A stretch of 64,000 nt of DNA, from positions 4,546,419 through 4,610,418 of the forward strand of contig NC_091877.1 of assembly GCF_019399895.1 (NCBI RefSeq), given 5' to 3'. The position numbers and the translations under genes are program-made. Within the stretch, counting starts at the first letter, position 1. Each line of letters starts with the position of its first letter. The notes under the pieces were generated by a model, which saw nothing but the letters and a program-made list of their open reading frames with translations, was not told where the DNA came from and did no database searches. Positions 1 through 7,470 of the stretch are shown piece by piece. Source of the stretch: Cardiocondyla obscurior. Taxonomy: Eukaryota > Arthropoda > Insecta > Hymenoptera > Formicidae.

Positions 1-739
1 GTAGATGTATACTGAGCGGTTCTGGATCACTACGTGTTAGTGTATCCGTGTGACCTATGGCGAGGGGTAATGACGTCACGCGGGGAGGGGGTTGTTAATC
101 GTTCCCTCTCGCTCGCACTCGTTCGCGCCGCCCATCATCTCCTCTCGCTCGCACCCGTTGAACGCATGGAGCGGTTCTGGATCACTACGTGTTAGAGTAT
201 CCATGTGACCTAGGGCGAGGGGTGATGATGTCACGGGGAGGGGGTGTTAACGGTTCTGGGTCCGTGAGACCTAGGGCAAGGGGTAATGACGTCATGCGGG
301 GAGGGGGTGGGTATTTATAAATCGCCCCTGTGTCGGCGATTCTAGGAACGAATTGTTTAGAAAATAATAACACCATCGAAACTCTGAAATGCAATATTAT
401 TTTTAAAAATGATAAGCGTGTCGTCGCGCAGCGGCATGTTTATGCGGCATCGCGACTTTCAAAGGAGTCGCGATTTTTTCAAAGGAGTCGCGATTTTTAA
501 AAAGGGTCGTGTGGCGTCGCGGCGGCAACGGGCGGCGACGGCGGCGGCAAGCGGCGGATCGCAAGGTATCGCGCCCAGCGTCCCCTCTCGCTCGCACTCG
601 TTCGCGCCGCCCATCGTCTCCTCTCGCTCGCACCCGTTGAACGCACAAGTGTCGCGCGCCCAGCGTTTTCTCTCGCTCGCACTCGTTGAACGCAAAGTAT
701 GGCGCGCTCATCGTTCCCTCTCGCTCGCACTCGTTAAGC
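1..739 (+). repeat. Left terminal inverted repeat of copy 1
   Basis: Reverse complement of 20805-21616. The outer ~330 bases include a TATA-like stretch (TATTTATAAATC, about 311-322). The inner part holds irregular tandem units built on CTCTCGCTCGCACTCGTT. The arms differ in length (739 vs about 812) apparently through different unit numbers. Reading frames inside it are products of the repeat, not genes. Confidence 0.92.
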
Positions 740-1018
740 GCCGCCTATCGTTTATCAACGATTCTTTTATGCGCTTATACGATTCGAATGCGGGTGACGC
801 TGTACACACCCCCGGGTAATCGCTCCTCCTTATCTTATTTCTTTCTCTCTCAGATACATACGTTACATACGAACAAGGCGGATTCACGAGGTGGACTTAC
901 GCCTCACAATTATAAGAAGATGAAGGATGGAATAGAAATAATTAAAAATGTTACATAAAGACTACAAAGTATATATTTTCTAAATATGCGATACAATATA
1001 TTTCATTATACTTTTTTC
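740..1018. other. Subterminal spacer
   Basis: Between the left repeat and the first gene. AT-rich in its right half. I see no coding potential or recognisable signal. Confidence 0.5.
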
Positions 1019-1875
1019 TTACACATTTATTATAATTGCAAGCATTTCACAATCTATAATTTGTTGTTCGTCGAAGGAATCGCTGCTGCGTACAGCGCTC
1101 ACCGCTTCGGTACGACTTCTTGATGCGGAAGCGATTTTACAAAATTGCTCGTATTTGTCATCGATCTTCGGTAGGGCTTTGGTGAGTACGTTGAATTTCA
1201 AAGCGACGCAATCATCAAAATCCAACATTCGTGTGAACGTAGCCTCGGTCATAGCCATACGTGCGTCGAGAGATTCAAGTCGCACAAGTTTCATTTCGTT
1301 CATATAACATATTCGCACTGTGAGCGAACCTATGTTCAAACAGTCGTATGGTTGCTTCGGTCGATCGCGAAGCATATTCTGAATTGTCCATCGATGCTCG
1401 CAGAGTTCCTTCCAGGTGTCAAGCAACATCGACAATTCATCTCCTCGATTATCGCCTACGATGATCTTCACAAAACTACGCGGACCAACGTTCACGCCGA
1501 TCTCGAGATATTTGTATCCCGTGCGGGTCAGCGGGTATCGCCTGCATAGTAAGCGCGTCACGTATCGTTTCGGTGGATCGCTGGAAATTAAATAAGAACA
1601 ATCGTGAATATTAATATATTAATTTTAAAGTAAATAATTTTTATAATAAAAAATACTTACTCGTGAGATGAGGAGGGTTCATTACCGCAATCAATTCGAC
1701 GCACTTTGTAGCAATTTCTCTCGGTGTAATACATTGTCGTATTCGTAATCGTAGACGTAATCGTAGACGTTGTCGTAATCGTTGCTGCTGTTGCGGCCAA
1801 AGCGAAAAATGTACTGATCGCACGATCAGAGGGTACCTCGAGTCGAGGACGGTTGTAAAAAATCCCCTCTTTCAT
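1019..1875 (-). CDS. Spliced two-exon protein, possible PC4-like ssDNA-binding protein
   Basis: Exon 1 is 1875-1661 and exon 2 is 1580-1019. The 80-base intron begins GTAAGTATTT and ends ATTTCCAG, and the phases join to give one 258-residue frame with ATG at 1875. The unspliced second exon alone has only a GTG start, which supports splicing. Exon 1 has a Thr-rich run (TTTSTITSTITNTT). The core contains two similar beta-rich stretches, one ending LDTWKELCEHRW and the other in the LTVRICYMNEMKLVRLES region, resembling the arrangement of transcription cofactor PC4-like ssDNA-binding domains. That comparison is inference from pattern only. It is the outermost gene on the left and is transcribed towards the repeat. 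It is absent from copy 2, where a MITE-like sequence occupies the place. Confidence 0.65.
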
Positions 1876-2050
1876 TATTTAAAATTTTGCATAGAGTGGG
1901 GTAATATAAAACGCAGTTAGACAAATTATCGGAGAGGGTAATTAAGAGAAAGTGATTGGTAGAAGGTAATTGAGAGAGGGTAATTAGGAGAGGGGTAAAA
2001 TAATCCAAAGGCGCAGAAGTATAAGTATGAAAAAAAAGTTTATTCAAAAA

Positions 2051-2608
2051 TTATACATTATCATCATTTTGACGGTTACGCCACCAATTGTACAATTTAA
2101 ATACATTTTGCACGGCGCAATTTTTGGAATGTCTCCTACAGCGGAAAGTATTCGAATCGTTTAAATCGCTAAGTGATTCAACATGTTCGAAATCATCTTC
2201 GATGTTTCTGACGATCAGATTGTCCGTGTAGAATTTGTGACCATCGTCATAGTCGTCGCCGTAGTAATCCTCTTCAAGCATATCTCGCAGCCAATCGCGT
2301 TTCTCGAGTCCTTTGACGTATACGATGGCGTGATCGTAGCAATCTTCCTCGTTCTGTAGGGCCCTGATGATCTGGCGTTTAGCCTGATTGTACGGAACGT
2401 CCCCGTCTTCCCACGCTATACCGTGATGATTTCGTACCAACCAGGTAACGAGGCGTCTGTCGTCTCGCGATACAACACCCCATGGCATAGGCTTTGCAAA
2501 GACGTAATGCGCAAGAACGGTACCACCTCGCAGCACCGCCGCTTCCTTCACGATGAAACGTCGTCCGATGGGATATCCTTGGAGATCGACGAACGTTGGC
2601 GTGGACAT
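2051..2608 (-). CDS. Conserved 185-residue protein of insect Maverick elements, function unknown
   Basis: A clean 185-residue frame with ATG at 2608. The N-terminal motif MSTPTFVDLQGYPIG, followed by FIVKEAAVLRGG and the HHGIAWEDG segment, looks like the start of a compact alpha/beta nuclease-like fold (acidic residue followed by a beta hairpin and KE), but the full catalytic set of a DEDD exonuclease is not visible, so no function is assigned. The middle is strongly acidic (residues about 115-150, many D/E/Y). The C-terminus has two Cys near CRRHSKNCAVQNV. I recall similar proteins scattered through hymenopteran genomes; that is memory, not a search. It sits between the spliced terminal gene and the LC8-motif gene on the same strand. 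Confidence 0.65.
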   Translation of the reverse strand: MSTPTFVDLQGYPIGRRFIVKEAAVLRGGTVLAHYVFAKPMPWGVVSRDDRRLVTWLVRNHHGIAWEDGDVPYNQAKRQIIRALQNEEDCYDHAIVYVKGLEKRDWLRDMLEEDYYGDDYDDGHKFYTDNLIVRNIEDDFEHVESLSDLNDSNTFRCRRHSKNCAVQNVFKLYNWWRNRQNDDNV

Positions 2609-2733
2609 GATGATGATGATGATGATGATGATAATGATAACGATGCGACTCGATCGGAGGAAATTTCGTTACTGAACACGCGCGAGCGTATTCATCAATC
2701 TTTTAATTTTATCCCCCTCTTTTCCAAATTGTA

Positions 2734-2976
2734 TTACTTTTTTAAATGCTTCGAGACAAAATCCGTCACGCGTTCCTGAAGTCGTTCGCTTCGCGACTTC
2801 TTATCCGTTTGCGTGGCTACGTCAACCACTGTGTTTCCCGTGGATGTCACTCGATACGTCATTCCTCTGTTCAATAAGTGATCCGTCGGTCTAGGATCCG
2901 TTTGCGTAGCTTTATCTTCCTTCATGCGACTCGCGTTCTCGCACCAACAAGACGGTTGATACTTTGATGGTTTCAT
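2734..2976 (-). CDS. Small protein with two TQT (dynein light chain LC8-type) motifs
   Basis: 80 residues, ATG at 2976, about 110 bases downstream of the capsid gene. It carries DKATQTDP (about residues 22-29) and DVATQTDKK (about 52-60). KxTQT is the classical short linear motif that binds the LC8/DYNLL dynein light chain hub. A Cys pair (CWC) lies near the N-terminus and the C-terminus is basic and helical. A diverged homologue in copy 2 (61979-62266) keeps both TQT cores although surrounding residues changed, which argues that the motifs were under selection. Likely roles would be transport along microtubules or dimerisation of a partner; this is inference. Confidence 0.7.
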   Translation of the reverse strand: MKPSKYQPSCWCENASRMKEDKATQTDPRPTDHLLNRGMTYRVTSTGNTVVDVATQTDKKSRSERLQERVTDFVSKHLKK

Positions 2977-3085
2977 GACGACGATGACAATCTCTCTCTA
3001 TCGACGTTACGCATACGACGGAATGGAAGTGAATACGCAACGTTCGTCGATTCACCGCTTTACATACACACGTCGAAGATCATTT

Positions 3086-4288
3086 CTACGTGATCTTACG
3101 TACAACGTTGGTCAACGGATTGTATTGAACCAAACGATCGTGTATGATGAGACAGTAAGCCGTGGTATTTGGCGCTACATTGTCCTTGCATTCAAACTCT
3201 AATCTCACGTCCACGGTAGCGGTTTTAACCGACTCGTTTTGACGCGAGCAGTCGATGATGACGAACGGACCGTTGAGCAGAAACGACGTGACGGTGAGAT
3301 TCGGTTCGAGATACTCGTAGCCGTAGTATTCTTTGCAAAAACGCGCGTACGCGTCGTAGAGAATCGCGTATCTACGTTTGCCAAAGTCGAGGTTCATATC
3401 GTCGTACGGGTAGCACTCTGAATTGAGATAGAGCTTCACGTTGGTCAGTTTGCAATTGTCGAAACGACTGTTGTCTTCAGACATAACGTTTTTTCGACCC
3501 GTCTGCAGAGCAAAGATAATGTATCGAGGTTTCTCGAGTTGCGTGGCGGTCTTGATGGCCCATGAGTGTTTGGTCGTGAGTTGCAGTAGCGGAAACTCGT
3601 ACAGATCCCATGAGCGAAAACCCATACTGACGAATCGGCCGCTCTCCAAGGTGCGCAACATCGCCAATTTCTTTACTTCGTTCAAAAGTACATGAGGCAT
3701 ACGCCATTGTATCTTCAGCAAGTCAACTTTAGGCTCGAGCGCGGAACTGCCCACTAGACAGTTGTTGTCGTTGCGCGCTCGTATAAGAATCAATTCGTGA
3801 CGAGCATTGATCACGACGCGCCTATAGTCTTCGCAAAATCCTAGCAGCATGTTGAGCGGTACGCAGAAATTGAAGTAACCGTTCGCATTGATCGTGGGAC
3901 CGAGCCATCCCGCGTTCCGCAGAATCACGCTCCTGTCGGATGAAACGGTCGCGTAATTTTTCAGCGTGCTGGTTACGCCAACGTTTCTGTTACGATCGAT
4001 CTCCACACCGTCGAGCTCGTATCGTATCTCATCGAACATGAAGGCGATACAGTTGTCCCCGAGGATCACGTCGGCTCCCGCAACCACCTTGCCCTTCGTT
4101 AATTTTCCCTCGATGTAGAGAAAACTCTCGTGCGGCAGCGTGTACAGATCTTGTTGCTGTATCGGTATTCTTATCTCATCGCTGTATCCGAACGTCGTAT
4201 TGGCAAACGGATTGTATGCGTGAGTCTCAATCTTGACGATTCGATCGTCGAAGACCGGTTCGTCTTGGATATTCAGAATGTCGGCCAT
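3086..4288 (-). CDS. Putative double jelly-roll major capsid protein
   Basis: 400 residues, ATG at 4288. It is beta-rich throughout with few charged helices. The N-terminal segment (residues about 18-65) has the form seen in Polinton/adintovirus hexon proteins, a short disordered lead followed by a beta strand pair around IRIPIQQQDLYTLPHESFLY and a conserved LYIEGKL strand. The assignment rests on this pattern, on its length and on its place beside the penton and protease-ATPase genes; direct structural proof is not possible here. It is one codon downstream of the 62-residue ORF and in the same frame as that ORF, the penton and the PLA2/protease ORF. Copy 2 has a stop-riddled homologue split by a Tc1 insertion. 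Shorter than typical Polinton capsids (about 600+ residues by memory). Confidence 0.7.
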   Translation of the reverse strand: MADILNIQDEPVFDDRIVKIETHAYNPFANTTFGYSDEIRIPIQQQDLYTLPHESFLYIEGKLTKGKVVAGADVILGDNCIAFMFDEIRYELDGVEIDRNRNVGVTSTLKNYATVSSDRSVILRNAGWLGPTINANGYFNFCVPLNMLLGFCEDYRRVVINARHELILIRARNDNNCLVGSSALEPKVDLLKIQWRMPHVLLNEVKKLAMLRTLESGRFVSMGFRSWDLYEFPLLQLTTKHSWAIKTATQLEKPRYIIFALQTGRKNVMSEDNSRFDNCKLTNVKLYLNSECYPYDDMNLDFGKRRYAILYDAYARFCKEYYGYEYLEPNLTVTSFLLNGPFVIIDCSRQNESVKTATVDVRLEFECKDNVAPNTTAYCLIIHDRLVQYNPLTNVVRKIT

Positions 4289-4291
4289 CGT

Positions 4292-4480
4292 TTAGATAAA
4301 ATTATTTCGCACAGCGAATCCGAGCGATCTCAGAAATTCAACGTTTGTTTCGGTTAGTCTTCTTCTTCTTATCCTTCCAACGCTATTTACAGCGATATGT
4401 TGTCGCGGTTCAGGCTGTTGAATCGTACCAGTACCGAAACTGATCGTCGTAACGCGTCTCGTTTCGTTCGGTATTAACAT
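4292..4480 (-). CDS. 62-residue conserved basic protein between penton and capsid
   Basis: ATG at 4480, stop three bases before the capsid ATG. The middle is Arg-rich (GRIRRRRLTE) and the C-terminus NVEFLRSLGFAV is conserved in copy 2 (27518 onward, NVKFLRSLGFAV), where the Gln stretch is expanded. In copy 2 the stop codon is replaced by Trp so that this ORF runs directly into the capsid frame. Function unknown; a small virion or scaffold peptide, or a readthrough extension of the capsid, are both possible. Confidence 0.6.
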   Translation of the reverse strand: MLIPNETRRVTTISFGTGTIQQPEPRQHIAVNSVGRIRRRRLTETNVEFLRSLGFAVRNNFI

Positions 4481-4486
4481 GCCACG

Positions 4487-5254
4487 TTATCGTTGTCGTT
4501 GTCGTTGTAGTCGCACGTGCAATCTGATGGTGATCTCCTCTCCGCGAAAGTCGAGCGGTCGTCCGTTTTGGTTGGTGACGCGTATCGTGAGATCCGTAAC
4601 GTATCGCACGATGATCGGTAGGTAAATGACCTGTGTGGGCGTTTCCGTGATCTTATATCCCGGTGGCACTTTCGGTGAAAATTCATGAATCGTGTGCACG
4701 CGTTCGCCGTTGCAGTATGCGCCCGCGGTTACGTTACATTCGATGCGAATAATATTCAGATTGATTATATTGATCGGTAAGTCGGACTCGTGCCACTTTC
4801 GCGGTTGCAGTACGCGATGCGGTGAGAATCCGAGAAGCGGTCCCAACGAGTTTGGTTTTGAAAAGTTCACTACGTACGCGGATTTGATCTCGCTTTTCAT
4901 AGTGTTGAAGTTGGCGCGAATCGCTATCGAGAAATCATCATTCTTCTCATTCTTCTCATTCTTCTCGCTCTTCTCATTACGATTTCCATCGACGGTGTCG
5001 CGTTGTCGCGGCATCGCGTGTTTCAAAAATTTGTCTATGGCCTGTATCTCGTACGATCCCTCGGGAATCGTAATTTCTTTACCGTCCGTGCCATAGTAAA
5101 ATTTGTTGTTCGTAGAATCGACGTTCGGTATGGTGTTGTAAGTCGCAAAGTCCGTGAGCCCGAGCTCGTAATCACCGTCACTGAGATCCAACGCCGGTGA
5201 GTAGCTCGAATGGAGAACACTGCTCCTACCGGTTAACGTGAGCGTGATCGACAT
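4487..5254 (-). CDS. Putative penton / minor (single jelly-roll) capsid protein
   Basis: 255 residues, ATG at 5254. The N-terminus has the LDLSDGDYELGLTDFATY pattern typical of Polinton minor capsid proteins, followed by a low-complexity EKNEKNEKND linker (around residues 93-108) and a long beta-rich domain with KVPPGYKITETP and RPLDFRGEEITIRLHVR near the C-terminus. It ends in a short QRQRQR tail. The gap to the upstream protease stop is 36 bases (open in frame) and to the downstream ORF 6 bases. A homologue with the same architecture lies at 25880-27511 in copy 2. Confidence 0.75.
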   Translation of the reverse strand: MSITLTLTGRSSVLHSSYSPALDLSDGDYELGLTDFATYNTIPNVDSTNNKFYYGTDGKEITIPEGSYEIQAIDKFLKHAMPRQRDTVDGNRNEKSEKNEKNEKNDDFSIAIRANFNTMKSEIKSAYVVNFSKPNSLGPLLGFSPHRVLQPRKWHESDLPINIINLNIIRIECNVTAGAYCNGERVHTIHEFSPKVPPGYKITETPTQVIYLPIIVRYVTDLTIRVTNQNGRPLDFRGEEITIRLHVRLQRQRQR

Positions 5255-5290
5255 GTTTGAAGTGATACTGAGGCAAAGTGCGTCGCGACG

Positions 5291-6520
5291 TCAGTTTTTA
5301 AACGTAATCGCGTCGATTGTACTTAAAAAACGTAGACACAGCTGTCCGCAGATACTCTGATCGTACGTTTGATAAGATCGTCGATTGTACTCTATCGATG
5401 AGACGTTGACTCCGAGATATCGCACCAATTCCACAGGCGGTCGGAGATTACCGAAGCCGTCAAAGTACGCGACGCGATCTCCCCTTTTGGCGTACGCTAC
5501 CCAGTGAGTCCCCGGACCCGTCACGTTATCCAGGTTCACGATACCGCTCTCGTTTGTACGTGCGCCACTCGTAGGTAGGGCGTCGCGCATAAATACACCT
5601 CTGAAATAAGGAACGCGCATACGTCTGGCCAGATGATTTAATTGCACGTTCGTAGTAGCACCCGTGGGCATTTTTAACGTCTTCTCGACGTTTTTTTTTC
5701 TTCCTCTCTTCGCAACAGTCGTACCTCTGCCGTACCTGTACGGCTTGAGAGAGAGACCCCGTCCACCGTTGTACGGGGCCAGATGTACGCCGGATCCACC
5801 GGCTGCTGCGCGCGCAGCTCTTCTCTCATTTACAGCTCTCGCTATACTCGCAGCTCCACCGACAAGCGATCCGACTGCGCCGAGAATCGGAATAATCGGC
5901 AGCATGCCGCCGCGCTTTGCTGTTGGAAGCATGCGTTTTTTGCGAATCGTACTTCTCCGCCTCTTCGTAATCGTTCTGTTTCTCACAGTCCTCAACCTCT
6001 TCCTAGTCGTAGTAGACATACCCATGCCAATTTTCGTTTTAGCTTTCATCGCAGCCCACACGGCTGCTGCGGCGGCTCTCTCACGTAAGCCTGAATCTCT
6101 CGCTATAACGCGTTTTCCCGCTCTCTTGGCGAGTTCTCTGTCCGCTGCGTGTCTGTCCGTGAGATCGTTGCTTCGCGCGTACGCCAAGTCGTGCTCGCGA
6201 CACGCTTCGTCCAACGGATTGATGCCTCGATCACCTCTCGCTATGCGTTCCTTCAATCGAGTTCCCGGGCCACAAAATTGATAACCGGGGATGTGCAGTT
6301 CGAAGGGAAGGGCGTTTATCGCGCGATTCAACAGACCCTTGCCGCAGCACTTTACTTCCGACGAATCGGTAGACGACGTTGACACTCGCCGCACTCTCGG
6401 ATTAACGGAGCAGGTCCGTCGATGTGCGTTTCTTGCCAGGGTTGATTGTAATGCTCGAGGCACCTGCGGTAGGTTCGAACCTCCGGATCTTCCGTCAAGT
6501 GCGCGGGAAGTTTGTCCCAC
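5291..6520 (-). CDS. PLA2 - hydrophobic core peptide - adenain-type protease fusion
   Basis: A 409-codon open frame. Residues about 80-120 form a parvovirus-VP1-like phospholipase A2 domain, with the Ca-binding loop YQFCGPGTRL and the catalytic pair REHDLAY (H110, D111), as used by virions to breach endosomes. Residues 170-200 are very basic. Residues 206-230 (MLPIIPILGAVGSLVGGAAS) are a Gly-rich hydrophobic segment like pVI/pX-type virion peptides. Residues about 290-400 are a C5/adenain-type cysteine protease: THW (H339), YFDGFG (D354) and DQSICGQ (Q388, C391). The frame has no ATG before the PLA2 domain: the first codon is GTG (6520). At codon 46 (GTG, 6385) copy 2 has ATG, so 6385 is the likelier ancestral start, giving about 364 residues. 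The N-terminal stretch overlaps the 93-residue ORF in another frame. Confidence 0.85.
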   Translation of the reverse strand: MGQTSRALDGRSGGSNLPQVPRALQSTLARNAHRRTCSVNPRVRRVSTSSTDSSEVKCCGKGLLNRAINALPFELHIPGYQFCGPGTRLKERIARGDRGINPLDEACREHDLAYARSNDLTDRHAADRELAKRAGKRVIARDSGLRERAAAAAVWAAMKAKTKIGMGMSTTTRKRLRTVRNRTITKRRRSTIRKKRMLPTAKRGGMLPIIPILGAVGSLVGGAASIARAVNERRAARAAAGGSGVHLAPYNGGRGLSLKPYRYGRGTTVAKRGRKKNVEKTLKMPTGATTNVQLNHLARRMRVPYFRGVFMRDALPTSGARTNESGIVNLDNVTGPGTHWVAYAKRGDRVAYFDGFGNLRPPVELVRYLGVNVSSIEYNRRSYQTYDQSICGQLCLRFLSTIDAITFKN

Positions 6521-6633
6521 ACGTGATGAATGTAATCACCGCAAACGTGCAGTAACACGTCCTTTGGTATGGTGCTCAACTGTTCCGCGGTTAAGTTCAA
6601 CACGTCAAGAGGATGTTTCAGCGCGAGATACAT
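6352..6633 (-). CDS. 93-residue protein with C-terminal CGECQ motif, unknown
   Basis: ATG at 6633, immediately divergent from the ATPase gene. It is helical in look, with an LDVLNLTAEQLSTIPKDVL segment followed by HVWDKLPAHL and a C-terminal ECGECQRRLPIRRK. The last codons overlap the start region of the PLA2/protease frame. Copy 2 preserves only the C-terminal end (NCGECQSCLPPRR then stop, from about 24360). The PLA2 frame is -1 relative to it, so a fusion by frameshifting is formally possible, but I see no good slippery heptamer. Function unknown. Confidence 0.55.
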   Translation of the reverse strand: MYLALKHPLDVLNLTAEQLSTIPKDVLLHVCGDYIHHVWDKLPAHLTEDPEVRTYRRCLEHYNQPWQETHIDGPAPLIRECGECQRRLPIRRK

Positions 6634-6712
6634 ATCGATTAATGAGCTATTCGCAGGTTCGCGCGACTATAAATAGGCGCGCGAGCGGTTGTCTCCGTAC
6701 AGCGGGGACAAG
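6634..6712. promoter_or_regulatory. 79-bp divergent promoter with TATA box
   Basis: Lies between two diverging start codons. TATAAATA at 6668-6675 is about 40 bases before the ATPase ATG, an ordinary distance for a TATA-driven RNA polymerase II promoter with a short leader. The same box read on the minus strand could serve the late block. Confidence 0.6.
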
Positions 6713-7423
6713 ATGCGATTCGTGCGACAACCGCAGACGATACGCGTCGCGAATTGTGACGATAGATTACGATTAATGGATAGTCTCGAGGGAGAGAAAA
6801 TACGCAGGCACGGTGAGATGCTGCCAAACACCGTGCGCGCGATCGTGTGCGGTCCATCAAACTGCGGTAAAACGAACGTTCTGATCAGTCTGTTGGAAAG
6901 TCCGCACGGTTTGCGTTTCGAGAACGTGTACGTGTACTCGAAATCGCTGCAACAGCCCAAGTATCAGTACTTGGAACATCTGCTGACACCGATCGACGAG
7001 ATAGGCTATTTCACGTTTTCCAACAACAGCGACGTCGTTCCACCGAGTGAGGCACTTCCGCATTCGATTTTCATCTTCGACGATATCGCGTGCGACAAGC
7101 AAGACGCCGTGAGGGAGTACTTCGCGATGGGTCGTCACTCGAACGTAGACTGCTTTTATCTGTGTCAGTCGTACGCGAGGATACCCAAGCATCTAATACG
7201 CGATAACGCAAATCTGCTTATTTTGTTCAAACAGGATGGAACAAATCTGAAACACGTGTACAACGATCACGTCAACACCGACATGTCGTACGACGAGTTC
7301 AGCGTGTTGTGTCGCGAATGCTGGCAACGCGATCACGGTTTCGCGGTGATCGACAAGGACAGTCCGCTCGACAACGGGCGATACAGGCGAGGATTCGACG
7401 TGTTCGCGGTACCGTCGAGTTGA
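6713..7423 (+). CDS. DNA packaging ATPase (A32/FtsK-HerA-like)
   Basis: 236 residues from the ATG at 6713; the frame extends upstream without another ATG. Walker A is GPSNCGKT (residues 47-54) and Walker B is SIFIFDD (D123, D124), with downstream Gln/Arg elements in CQSYARIPK resembling the sensor region of the HerA-FtsK packaging ATPases of Polintons, adintoviruses and virophages. The role expected is ATP-driven genome loading into capsids. It is driven by the TATA promoter at 6668 and followed by the conserved Polinton protein at 7471. The frame is intact. Confidence 0.88.
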   Translation: MRFVRQPQTIRVANCDDRLRLMDSLEGEKIRRHGEMLPNTVRAIVCGPSNCGKTNVLISLLESPHGLRFENVYVYSKSLQQPKYQYLEHLLTPIDEIGYFTFSNNSDVVPPSEALPHSIFIFDDIACDKQDAVREYFAMGRHSNVDCFYLCQSYARIPKHLIRDNANLLILFKQDGTNLKHVYNDHVNTDMSYDEFSVLCRECWQRDHGFAVIDKDSPLDNGRYRRGFDVFAVPSS

Positions 7424-7470
7424 TTTAACAGGTTGTCGAAATCGCGCGACATCCAGTCATCGAAGACGCT

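Noticed and set aside
403..958. Overlapping long frames on both strands of the left terminal repeat (and 20786-21541 on the right)
   Set aside because: They arise from tandem CTCGCTCGCACTCGTT units, are open in several frames at once and lack any motif.
5664..6281. 205-residue plus-strand frame opposite the PLA2/protease gene
   Set aside because: Antisense shadow of a gene with clear catalytic motifs.
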